64,000 nucleotides of DNA from Dendrobium chrysotoxum (Eukaryota; Streptophyta; Magnoliopsida; Asparagales; Orchidaceae), in the NCBI GenBank assembly GCA_019925795.1, contig CM034314.1:21631774-21695773 (forward strand), in the 5' to 3' direction. Position 1 is the stretch's first letter, and every line of letters starts with the position of its first letter. A program made the translations under genes and the position numbers. The notes beneath the pieces are model-generated. The model worked only from the letters and a program-made list of their open reading frames with translations, was not told where the DNA came from and did not search any database. Below are positions 1-12,800 of this stretch, one piece after another.

Positions 1-1208
1 CTAAGAAGAATTTACCTTCTATTTATCTCCATAATGACTTGTTGCATTTAGAAGGAGAGAAATGATATATTCTTTAATGGAGAATTTGAGAGCCTAAGAG
101 GGATTAGTGCTAAAGTAAGAATATGAATTGCATACAAATTATAATTTTGGATCAACATACACATCATGGTCCATAACTTTATATTGGCCATTCCCATCTT
201 CACTCATTTTAAACAGATGATGAAAAATTAAATTAAGAAGAAAAAGAGAGTAGATATGAGAGAAAATCTAGGGTTTGGAGGACTTAGAGCTATTTTTGCT
301 GGTCGGTCTAGTTAAAAAATTTGCTTGTATCAAGGTAGGCTACCATTACCCTCCTCTGACTTTAATGATTTTTTGTATTTTATGTTTTACAAATTTTAAT
401 TTGGTCAAAATTTACAAAAGTTGCAATATCTTTATTTTTAGCAAACTTTCACTGTATAACTTTTAGTATGTTATAATTTTTATTATTTTGCACATATTGA
501 TAGGAATATATTGAATTTTTATCAGATATCTTTATAATTTGAGAGAAATTTTCTAATTTGAAAATTTTAGATAAATATGAAAATTGAATAAATAATTATT
601 AACCTCGCAATATCAATATATGACACACATACTTATTATAGTGGGCACATACATAGTGAAAAAGAGCACACTGCAATTTTTTTATGAATTTCACTAATTT
701 TAGTTTATATGCAAATTTTACATTTGTTAATATATTAGAGTGAGCTGAACATTAAACATAATGTCACTTATTTACTATATTATATGTGTTGTAAAATATT
801 TGATTATAAGAAAGGCTGAACAGAAATTATTGACTGATTCAAGTTAACTGGAGATATATTATCCTGTATAAGCGGGTGGGCCGATGGGCTTTCCTTTAAA
901 ATAATATTTATGGTGTAATTCTAACTAATACCAAAGGGAGATATAAGAAGACATATTAATATGAAAAAAAAAAAAGAAAAGAAGAAGAAGATAGATTAAT
1001 ATGATATGATACACCGATGGGCATAAACTGATGACTTATAATATGAAAGTCACCTGATCTAAATAACTTTTGATATGACTGATTCTTGAAAATATGATTG
1101 ATATGATTGAGACTCATTCCTATAGGATTATCCCGCAGGATTGGATATAGGAAAAACACCACAAATAGTTAGATTTCTTACTTACAGTACTTACATATAC
1201 ATATAACA

Positions 1209-1210
<2 letters not shown>

Positions 1211-1275
<65 letters not shown>
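1211..1275. repeat. (AT)n microsatellite
   Basis: About 32 uninterrupted AT dinucleotides. Shorter AT runs occur near 2524, 48608 and 62083. Confidence 0.98.
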
Positions 1276-1276
<1 letters not shown>

Positions 1277-2089
1277 CATAATTGACATGATATGATTTAT
1301 ATAAGATATAGGCTATGATTGATACAAGTATTTGATAAGACTGATAAAATTGATATAAAGGCAATTATATATATGAATCACATGATTTATATGACATATA
1401 TGTATAGCATAGACATTATATGACATGTATATATGATAATGACAAGTGTACTGATATAATAAGATACTATATAAACTATTTTATAATAATTGAGTATAGG
1501 ATTAACATAACTTACTGATCATTATTCATTTTGTTAATGATCATTGCTTTTAAGATATACAGTCGTACCAATGTTTATTGATTATATAATATGTTACTAC
1601 TCTATTGATTTGTTATATGCTTTTACAGTTATATATTTATACTGATAGTGATTGAATAATTACATGCATAATGTTCATATTATCCCACATTAATTTCAGT
1701 TATAGGTTTTGATAACCTACTACGTTGTTAGCTTATTCTGTGATTTTATATATTTTCAAGAAGGTGTCAGGATCCAATGGTGTGAGGAAAAATAAAAAAT
1801 TTAGGTTTTATTTTTTTAGGTATTTTCTCTAGTTTTATTCTTTTGTAATCAAGAGCTTAGAAAGTTAAACTGAACATAATGATTAATCTCTGACTTCTAT
1901 ACATGAATTGTGAGTGATGAATATAATTTTATATTTTGATGTATAATAATTTTTAATTGTTTTCACTAGATTGATTTATATTAATGAATTCATAGAAGCT
2001 CTAGTTGGTTAATTAAGAGATTAAACTAAGCAATTCTTTTAAATTTTGATCTTAGGGTGTTATACAACCTAACAAGAATCAGTCTCTTT

Positions 2090-2420
2090 AATTATTAATC
2101 TTATTTATCATCAGCCATCAGTAATTAATCTCATCAATCCGTGCTCTTATTTATCATCTATCTTATTTATCATCGATCTTACCTATTATATTTCTTATAT
2201 ATCATCTGTCTTATCTGTTGTCTATCATCGATCTTATCTATCATATGACATCGATCTTATTTATCACCTATCATCGATCATTTATATCATCAATCATCAG
2301 TCTTATTAATTATTAATATTATTAGTTATCAGTCATCAGGTTTCACTCATCAGTCATATATTACTCACCAGTCTTCTCAATCATATCAATACCAATCCCA
2401 TCTGTTTCATCTAGCATATT
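2090..2420. repeat. Degenerate (T)TATC/ATC-rich repeat
   Basis: Reiterations of TTATTTATCATC, TATCATCGATCTTAT and CATCAGTC with no fixed period. It resembles an old minisatellite. Confidence 0.6.
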
Positions 2421-3548
2421 AGTTCATTCATCTTGCTTATTCTTACACACACATAATAACAAGCATCACATACAAATCATATATAATTATCATAATATAT
2501 AGATCTATATCGTATGCTCATCAATATATATATATATATATTATGCCAAAAATGCATGTCAAGTCAAATAAATAATAACTATATGCATGTCATGTATCTT
2601 ATATTGCATATTTAGTACATTAACATATGATAATTTTGTAGTCAATATTTTTCTACTCATTTCAATTAAAATGCCATATAAGCTAAGCCATATGGTGAAA
2701 ATTTAATATAAGATAGTCAAAATGCTCATAATGATGATCTATACCATATATCAAAAGTTACACGGTAAAAATTTGTTAAAATATAGAATCTTATATTTTT
2801 AGCAATTCCAGGAGAGTAAAAATAGGCAAAATATAAAATTATTGAAAATAGATGTAGCATAGAGGTTACTTACTATGATCAAAATAATTTTCATAATATA
2901 AGCGATGGACGAAAAAACACATGAAGATATTCTCTCCTTCTCTCCTCTCCCCTTTCTTCCTTGATAAGACAGTGAGATGAGGGAGAGGATGGCTTACCGT
3001 GGTTCTGTGGTGCCATAAACCATTGCGTGGCATGCTAAATCCAGAGTTATTGTAGAACAGAGAGCATGGCGCCGCTACACCCTCCAATAAGCACTGTAGC
3101 ACTGTAATGCAGATTTCATATTTTCAAATAAATTCATTATATGAAATTTCGGGTTATTACAACGAACACCGTCAAACATGTTGTCACTCAGCCTCAAAAA
3201 GTCTAAATGGACTCCATTATATTTTTTTGCCAAAATTTAAAACACTTATAATTTTGTCATCTCCAAGGTAAGGGACTAGCATATCTTTGTAACTAACACT
3301 CATATGGTGAAATCATTTTTAATAGGCAAGACCCTATTATTTCTCCTCTTTTTGGATTTTCTATGTAAAAATTTGTGTTATTCGTATTCTTTTATTTATC
3401 TGTTTGTGCATCAAATCTTCGTGTAAAGCTAGAACACAAAACTCTTTCGCTCTACTATTGTGAATTTTCTAGCCTACAACAGATATATTTCTTCATTTTT
3501 TGACATTATGAGGCATATAAAGTCAAATTTTTTTTTTATTCTTTATTT

Positions 3549-3557
3549 TATAAAATA
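3549..3557 (+). promoter_or_regulatory. Candidate TATA box of the prolidase gene
   Basis: TATAAAATA lies 138 nt upstream of the first in-frame ATG, in AT-rich sequence. Spacing fits a plant core promoter with a leader of about 100 nt. The region is AT-rich throughout, so the match could be fortuitous. Confidence 0.35.
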
Positions 3558-3694
3558 GTATAATTATTTTCAAATATTTATGTAAGGAGGAAAAACAAAA
3601 CCTTTACCAAATGAAGGATGCTTCGTCCGGGAAACCAACACACCATGTATAATGCTTGACATATTCGGTTTTTGCCTCTTCCCAGGCTTCCTCC

Positions 3695-3874
3695 ATGGGG
3701 GAAAGCGCAGTCACGGTCATGGCTTCTCTTCCCCAATCCTCTCCCATTTCGTCGTTATCTCCGCCTGAGGTCCCCATGGAGCTCCACGTGCAGAACCGAG
3801 GAAAGCTCGTCCGTGCCCTTCGTGATCACCTCATGGCTGCCTCTCAACCTGTCCGAGGTTTCGTTCTTCTTCAG
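3695..3874 (+). CDS. PEPD: Prolidase exon 1 (residues 1-60)
   Basis: Sixty codons ending LQ, followed by the donor GTAACT; phase 0. The segment SPPEVPMELHVQNRGKL is typical of the N-terminus of plant prolidases. Three in-frame ATGs exist, at 3695, 3719 (MASLPQ) and 3776 (MELHVQ), each followed by G. The first is chosen as the most upstream with good context (ccATGg). The second would give an N-terminus beginning MAS and is an equally plausible start. The local GC content is far above the flanking introns. Confidence 0.92.
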
Positions 3875-6800
3875 GTAACTCATCTTCTCATCACCCGCAT
3901 AGTTGAATCTGATTTCTGATTACCTCTGATTGCTCTATCCGTATTCTCTTAGGGCGGTGAAGAGCGGACAAGATATTGCACAGATCATGTGGAGCTTTTC
4001 AGGTATTTTGCTCCGTCTTAAATTGGTCGTACAACTGTTATTTATTGAGAAAATCGTGTTCTTTTTGTTCTTTTATTGTTGAATTGAGGTAATTGTATCG
4101 TATCACTAAGGACGGGAAGCAAAACGAGCGTTGTATGGTGCAATCAAGTTATAATTATCTTTCCCTCCTGAGCAATTCTTTATTTTTTTTTCTGTGCTAA
4201 GAGGTCCTTGACCGGAAACGTCCGCACTCTTGATTCACACCACTCAACCACCGCTTCAGCCGTCCCTTTCTTTTCATTTCATTCATCTTATTCGTAATGA
4301 TGAGTGCTTCTTACTGAAAGAATGTGCTTCCACGCCGGAGAAGGTTCATGGATCACCAATCGACCAATAGCTAGTTTCAATATACTTGTAAAAGCAAAGC
4401 ACCAAGGCTCACTCGCTGTCCTAAGCAAAGTCCAGGAAGTCTCCTTTTGCTTTCTAGAGTTCTGGCTTATAGCCAAGCCAAGGTGCAGAGCAATTTGAAG
4501 GCACAGAGTGATGAATCAATCATTTAAGTGAGTCAAGACGAATAGAAAGGAAGTGAATGAAGTGAATGGAAGAGAATTGGCAACAGAAGAGGAGTGCTTA
4601 ACTTTAGCTATGATAATGATGATAACATAGCTATTTGAATAAAAGACATCGAGATAAAGAAAGGAGGTAAGAGTAGCGATGATGGGGATAGAGGTAAGTG
4701 TAGCGACGATGAGAATTTTCATCTACCATTGTTTTTTTTCCTTGTAGTAAGAACTGTGGCTTGTCTAAGTGGAAAAGAGCGGTTGGTACACCAATGAAAG
4801 CCATAACTCTGTAGAGCAGGTCATGCTAGCGAGGGCAAAAAGGATAGTGCAATAAGTAGGAAAATGCTTTATTCTGTTTGTTCTAAATTTCTATGTACTT
4901 GTTTAGTTCATCTAATATTTGAACCCATGAGCCACCGGCTTGAATCTTTCTTTCTTGAGAATTGGCTTTGCCCAAAGTACAATTAGAATAGGGGAGCTCT
5001 TCTTAGCCCAACAACAACAATATCAAACCTTTATCCTACTATGTGGGGTCGGTTAGATAAATCATTTTTCTCCATTGTGTCTTATTAAGAGTTAAATTCT
5101 TGTTTAAATCTAATATAACAAGGTCATTTTTAATACTTTATAACCAAGTCTTTTTAGGTCTACCTATACATTTCTTAACATAAGCCATATCTAGCACATC
5201 TACTCTACTAGTCGGGTTATCGGAAAACTGATGTTTTATGTGACCAAATCATCTAAGGAGACTCTTTCTAATCTTATTTGCTACTAGAGCTACTCCAGCA
5301 TTTTCACGTATATACTTGTTTCGCATTCTATCTCTAAGTGTAAAGCCACTCATCCACCTAAGCATCGTCATTTCTATAACACTCAACTTGTAGCTCTTCT
5401 TAGCCCAAGCTTGGTTAATTAGAAGACTTAGTAGGGATGAATTTATGGCTCCCACAGCTAGAACCATGAAACAAGGAAAATTCCTCTTCTTCCTATGTCA
5501 AGGGCAAAAATAACTTGCTCTTAGTTGCAGCCCCATCATGTATGTTACTTTCTATCTTCTTTTTATCTCCTGCTTTGCCCTTAATCCTCGCAATGTCCAT
5601 GATGGAGAAGGCTTTCATATTGAAATTGGTTCATGGGGCTTGTAGAAACTTCAATTTGAGAGTTTTGACTATGAAGGAGCAGAGAAATCTATCGAGGCTC
5701 TCTATAGAAAGCAACCTAATCAACTATACCATATGCTATTGCCACCTATGAAAGTGAAAGCTACTCACTCACCCGTGCTTATACTGCTAGCAATTCCAAA
5801 TTACTTTTTTTTTTTTGAAAAAGTAGTACGAAGTTACTTGCATATAACAACTTGCCAGTGACTACGATTGAATCAATTGGAATTGGCCTTTCTTCTTCGA
5901 CATTGGATGGGCTTACCAATCAAGTTGAATATATGAATTGAGCTACCATGACACTTGCTAACTAAATTGGATTCCATGGATAAAAGAAGACTAGCTGAAA
6001 GAGTGTCTTTGCTCCCAACTCTTAGAATGAAGTTTGTTTTGCTATGTTTGGCTCCTTTGCTTCCGACTGGCTTGCTTAAAACCATTGAATAACTACTGGA
6101 TTCTCTTTTAGGAAAATGAATTCTTCTTTTGTTAAAGTTGGTAGACAATAAGATGAATTTTCAAAGAGAAGAACCTATTCAACAATAGTTGATTTTTGAG
6201 CAGAGTTAAAGATACAAGATCACCTTCACATACAATCTCTTCTTTTAAGGAGAATAACATATAGTGGAAGGGCAAGGACCAAGGACTTTGCTGGATATAG
6301 TTGATTGAGAGGTAGTCTAGGCTACTTTCTACAAAGAATCCACCTCATTTCCTTAGGACCAAGGACGCTCGAAGCAGTTATCTAGCTTCTGTTTTAAGGT
6401 CTTGCATTGAATCTCAAATCAATCTTCGATAATAGATTGGACTGCATAGTATCAATGCTTTGACTGCTAATGTTGTTTCCCTAATTGATTGTTATCCTAT
6501 CTCTTTCGACATCTGCTCCATCCTTAACCTTCTAAACCAAGCTACCAGTTGGATAGAACAAATATATGTATAGATTGGGATAGTTGAGGAGTTGTTAGGC
6601 CACTCGATTGATAGAAGAGGAGAGATGGGGAGACCTAGTTGCTGCTAATTGGGATAGGAAATGAGGGGAGATCAACAAATGAAGAAGCAAGCTTCTTTCC
6701 CTATCCCCAAAAATAGACCCTATGGTTATTCGAGTTCTTCCTATTCCATTTAGTCTATTTGAGTATAGATTAGTCTAATACTAAGAGCTAATATAATAAG

Positions 6801-9800
6801 TGTAGTAGTCATCATCTGGCTATTTGTCTCGAGCACTTTCCCTAAATGGAATGAATCTTTTCTATTAGTTACGCTGCACCCAAGCCTGAGTCCCCACATC
6901 CTATTTGATCCATACACACCTTGCTTTCTTTGCCAACACAACATTAGAGCCATCTCCTTCATTATATGCTAACTCAGACATTTAATTTCTATCCCTGCTC
7001 CTATAAACATCCAAGTGGTTTTCATGGGCATTCATTAAACTTTGATTTAACTACCTTCTACCTTCTATTTTTTCTTTGACAAGATGAAACAACCCTATGA
7101 GTGAATTTACTTTGCTGTGAAAGTTAAAGGTAAGAGGAAGGTGGATGATGCCTTGGGTCAACTTCTTTCATTGAGTGTTCAGGGGGACAAGGTGATATTG
7201 GTCTACTAAACAAGGGCAAGGAGAAAGTTTTGTTTTGATTCGTAGATAATGGAGGGTGCCTTTTATTGATATGATTCTTTTTCTCTAAGGCAGTAAAGGC
7301 TCTTATCAAGACAGACCAATCCAGAATATACAAAAGGAAAGGGGCAAATTAGTTGCAAATGTTCAAGGGAAAGCCAAAGTCATTGAGTCCTAATAGTCAA
7401 GCAAAGAAACAAAGAAGAGAAAGGTACGTTCTAAAGGAAATTTCGTAAGCCAGTACAATGTTGGCTTTGTTTAATCAAAAGATAGCATGAGCTTTCGGAA
7501 AAAGTAGCATGAATAGTTTCTCGAGCGATGAAGTAGCAGGCAAAAAACAAAAGACATAGTTGAATAAGCCTATTGCTACTAGCCGATTGACTCTTAAAAG
7601 TAGAATTTTGTGATTTTTGGGCTTATCTATTTTCAATGTAGATGAGGAAACTGCTTGTCTTTATGTTTCTATTTTGGAGAATGAAGTTGAATTTGTTTTG
7701 GTATTCTCGTACATATTCTAAATCAAAATATTCCTTAATTCTTTTTATTGCATTCTTGGCTCTCAGCTCTCTCTTTTCCTTTATCTCGTGCCTGGATGAA
7801 TAAGAATGTCTTTCTCCTAGCTTACTACGATTTTTTTTTGTGATAAGAAAATCATTGATCGCTAACCCTTTTTTTACCAATACACTCTTGCGGTGAAGGA
7901 AGAGTATCTCTTCTTTATCTATTTAAAGGCCCAAGATAACTAGTTCAGTTGGTGATATTGGCTTGCTGTCCCAACTCTCCTATTTCTCAAATCTTGGTTG
8001 ATTGACTTAGTTTGATTCCCCTTATGAATCGGTAATGGAGAAGTCCCACTCCAGGCTTTCAAGAGAAATACAATCAGTGTGCCACTTGTAAAGTTTGAAA
8101 TGAGGGTTGGGGATTCAGTTCAAGTACAACATAGATAGTTGAAATGGAGAAAATAATTATCTCAGGTTCACAGCCCATTCCTTCTTGTTGCCATTACCAT
8201 GCAAAATTGCTAAGGCAAAAGCACCAGAGAAGGGCAAGGGCTATTCAATTGCCATCAATCAAGATAAAGAAGAAGAATATCGCCTCATTCATAATAGTGG
8301 TTGCCTTCTTCTTTGCTTGGAAAGATAGGAAGAAAAGGCTAGTATTCATCGAAGTCTTCATTCTGAAATGGATCTCAAAAGATCGATACCATTCATAGGA
8401 TATGCCATTTATGTTATTCCATTACTACTATCCTAGAAAAAGAACTCATAAGTCATTTATCGAATCATCAATAAAATGATAAAATCAGAGCAAAAAGAGC
8501 AAACCATAGACAATGTTGACAAGAATGTTGAAATAGATTGATCTTGAAAGTCTGCATGGGTGGAAAAATTTGATGCCCCTCTTTTGCTTGAGATAGAACA
8601 TCCCTTCTTTTGCTTGTGGGGTACTCCTTCCTATGCTTGACTTAGAGCTAACTATCCCATTCTCGTTGGAAGCGCTTCCCACTTGCCAAAGGAAAGATTT
8701 TGACACCTGAACTACAAGCACAAAGTGATTGAACCTAAGGAAGAAAGGCAAGTCTAGGATACGATTAGGCTTTGACAGGATAGAAAGAGTCATGGACTAT
8801 TCATAGATTAAGGAATTGATAAGGTATGAATGTTTATCCTTAGCTTTGGTAATTAATCCCGGGCCAAGTAATGGAGGCCATTGCCTTTTTCCAGCTCAAC
8901 GTATCATGATAATGTAAGGAGGAGAAGAATTCCCTTAGAGAATCATTAGGAACAAGGCAAGTTTTTATTGAGTATATGAAATGAACGTTCTGAACCTTGA
9001 GGTAGAATTTCCTTTTTTGTATATCAACTTCTCAAAATTCATGCATATTTTAATACTATATATCAAATGTCTTAGAATACAAATCAACTAATTTCGAAGT
9101 GAACATGAATAGAGGTAGACAATTGAGAAGATAGAGTAATATTATTAAAAATTGATATCCAACATCTAATCAATGGTAGCGTGAGAAACAACTGATCTAA
9201 TATGGAACTGATAATATGAAATCGACTTGTTCTCCTGTTACCATTGAAATTGGTGTTTTATTTTGGTGATGAAAAGCAAACCATAGGGAGGAGTTTTGTT
9301 ATGTGCGCTACTGATCCCAAAGAAGAGGAGATAGCCTCGAGCGAAGTAGGCTGAACAAAGTAGCTCGATTGTGAAGCAGGGTATATACATATATGAGATG
9401 AGAGAAGAAAGAAGTAGCTACAAATATTGTTTGGAGAGTAATGAAACGCACAATTAACAACCTTATTATTCAAATTCTTGGAACTGTAGAATTGGTGAAT
9501 GATTGTGTAAAACTCCCTACAATTTTATCTTTTTGTGAAAAATGATGGTAGTTTTAACCTGTGCAAATATGGATAATTGTGAACGTATTTTTGTTTTTTT
9601 TGTAAACAAGAACAACTTTGGTCTTTTGGCATGGTTTATAGAAATCCTGATGGCATTACTAAGATTTTCTTTGAAATATAATATATAAGGGATTCATTGT
9701 AAACCTTAGCATTGATAGCAGGATTTCACAAAAACCATAGTAGTAATGTTAGGGGTTGAAGAGAACATAAGATTGGGTTTAGTTGTCATTTTTTATAAAA

Positions 9801-12800
9801 TTGATTAAGCAATTTTCTGTTGTTTGCAAAGTATTTAAACTACTATCCTTTCTCAAAAAACTTGGCTATATTAAATTCAATACAAATAGCTGTAAAATTT
9901 GTAAGCAATTATTTAAATTGTAGATAATTTTTTATTTGACATGCTTTGTATTTCTGCTAGAAGATTGTCTTATTCTTTGAAGCTAATAATTCTTCATATA
10001 AAAGATATATAGAATGCAAAGAGCTCTACTCATTTTATGGGCTAGACTGAAAATGATTAGGTTCCATACAAGATATCAAGCATTTGTTATGTGCATTGAT
10101 GTATGGCATTGTTTTGTCCTTTTAATGTACTTATGCACTAGAACTTCTGTATGACCATATATTGATCTTATTTTTCAGGCAAGAGAGCTATTTTGCTTAT
10201 TTATTTGGAGTCAGAGAACCGGGTTTCTATGGGGCCATTGTAAGTGCTAGCTGTTGTACATTTTTTGTCTACTTTTTGTCTACTTATTCTTTTCATCCAA
10301 TTACGTACATATGATATTTTTCTAAGCTATTTAACTAGTTCATTAAACTATCTTGAAACGTTTTAGGGGCTACTTATTTGCAAGTATTTTGAGAGCATTG
10401 CATTTAAAATGTATGGGTTTTACCTTTTTGGTTGTTTGTTTTTTTTTTTTAATTTTTTTAAAATTTTTAATTATTTTTTTTACCTTTTTGGTTGTTTAGT
10501 TGAGTGTAAAAGAAATCCAAAGTATTTTTACAAAGAATTTGAATACATCACATTGTTCATTTTGAGTGTATTAGGAATTCACCCAAATTAGGCAAATTTT
10601 GTGTGAATTGCAAATTCACGGCATCACGACCTCCTCTCCCTAAACCACCCCCATTGCGAGCTCTCATTTGTGAGATTCCATCAAAGCTTGCTCCAGCAAG
10701 CTCTTGCTTTTGAGCATATATTGTAGCTTCCCCCAACAAGCTCCCACTTGCGAGATTCTATCAATGTTGGCCTCAACAAGCTTCTTCTTGTGAATTTCCG
10801 TCAATGTTGTACTCAAAGATCTCCTATTGCTACGTACCTCGGCAAGTTATCGCTTACGACCCATAATCATGACTTCCTTATGCGAAGTCGCCAATTTGAG
10901 TATCAACCTTTGTCGAGTGTCTACCGTCCAGGCAATGACGCGATTGTTGTGAAGCCTAACATAGAGTCTTGTGACCAAATTAGTTTTTTTTATTTTTATA
11001 AATTTTTACCTTTCTTTGTTTAACCAAACTGAAAAAAGGGATCTCCTTAATTTTAAACACATTGCATTCGATTCACACTGCATTATATCTAATTTCTAAG
11101 TACTTGCGAGAAAACAACTCCTCATTTAGCTTATTATTATAATATGTAACTGTTTCTCGTTCATGCAATTTTGAGATTCTTTAGTGATGCATAATTATTG
11201 TGACCACTAGTTCTTATTCATATAGATCATCATGTATGCATGCTTTTAGATATGTTTTAAATATATAATAAAGACTCATTATATGATTTATTTGTTGGTC
11301 TTGAGTATTTAATTATGTATTGAGGACCATATTTTGTCACGACTTGATCATAAACTTGGAATATCAAGGCGAGAAACAGATGGTAAAATAAAAATTAGAT
11401 AGTTCTACAAAAATTAAATAATATCTAAATAGTTGTTCATAAATTTCTGATAACATCAATTTTAAAACAATGAAAGAGCCACAAATTCATACAATTCATT
11501 ATATTCTAAAATAGGAACATATCACTATTATTTGTTTCCATATGAAGTAAATACATTTGACTTGTTCCACGCCGGCGATATACAAATTTTCTACTCTCAC
11601 TCATTTAATTTTCAAGTTTTTTTTTTGTAATATTCATTAAAAAACAAATGTGACTTATAGCACAACTCTGTGGATGAATCATAGTTCTAAGTTACAGTTA
11701 CTTAAATGAACTGAGAAACAATGTGTGCTAATTGTCATAAGTAAATTTATATATAATTAAAGAATATTTGTGCTTCATTCAAACATCGGAATGTAAAAGG
11801 GAATTAGAACATTCTGATGTACATTAATGACATGGATTAAGAAAGGAAACATGCCATATCTTATCTTGCTGACCTCATTTCGTTATAATACAACTGTTAC
11901 AATAGCATTGTCTAATTGAACCATTTAAGATGCATTAATATCAATATCTTTTTTAAATACGCTGATAATCAATCATTTTACACTCGAGTAGAAGCGCCCC
12001 TGTATTGTAAGGGGGATGAATTCCATCTTTCAACATAAACATAAAATTATTCTTATATGCCAAATTCTTTGCATTCTTTTCATTGTACATTTACTTTAAA
12101 AAGTTGCTTTTACATAATATTTGATGGGATCATTATTATAGGTTGGAAAATGATGAGTACTCAGCAAAATTCATAAAAGAATGAGGGTTATGAGTATAAA
12201 ATAACAACAACATCATCATCAAGCCTTTATCCCACTATGTGTGGTCAGCATGGTTATAAGCATGAAAAGAGAATTATTTTTGACAATTTCCAATGCATTA
12301 TTGTAGTATCAAGAAAATTACCTGATGTATGTAAGAGTACATAGCATACAATGTATTAAATTTAGAAGAATGGACATAATTACTATAAATTAGAAATATA
12401 ATCATCCACTTTAACTACAAAAGATTTACCTTGCATCCTTAATATTTAAGGGGCTATTTACTTGGCTAAAAATGGAATGCAGTACAAAAGGAATGCAATG
12501 TAAAAAAATACAATATAAAATGAATACTTTGGAGTTTTTTGGATGAGTGTAAAAGGAATGCATGAGATTACTTTTTTGTTTGGTTTGAAGTAAAATGAAT
12601 GCAATGTAAAGTGCAAAGAATATGGTGATAAGTAGCTGACATTGGCGGTAGTGGTGGTCGGAGGCGATCAATTGCAGTGAATTGTGGTTGCTGGTGACGG
12701 TGGTGGTTGGTAGTGGCGGGAGGTGGTGAGCGGTGGTGGTGGCCGGTGGTGGTTTGCGGTGGGTGGCAGTGCTCGGCGGTGGTGGGCGACGACGGTGGTG

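Larger units (their letters stand above)
1..3548. other. AT-rich region upstream of prolidase
   Basis: No gene found. It holds an AT microsatellite (1211-1275) and degenerate TATC/TCATC repeats (about 2090-2420). On the - strand, TGTAATAACCCGAAATTTC starting near 3160 and TGTATAACACCCTAAGATC starting near 2066 resemble LTR starts, but no partner ends or target duplications were found. Confidence 0.6.
4003..10178 (+). other. Intron 2 of prolidase (6,176 bp)
   Basis: No host coding sequence was found. From about 4190 to 9000 it carries organelle-like sequence interrupted by an RTE LINE copy (5012-5391); 9000-10178 is AT-rich unique-looking sequence where I see nothing specific. The acceptor at the right end is TTTTTCAG. 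Confidence 0.85.

Noticed and set aside
1..3160. Full LTR element upstream of prolidase based on TGTAATAACCC- and TGTATAACACCC-like - strand starts
   Set aside because: No matching CA-ended partner, target duplication or primer-binding site could be found.
7623..7880. 85-codon Lys/Arg-rich - strand ORF in the organelle-like segment
   Set aside because: No recognisable family and no conservation evidence; likely chance in a stop-poor stretch.
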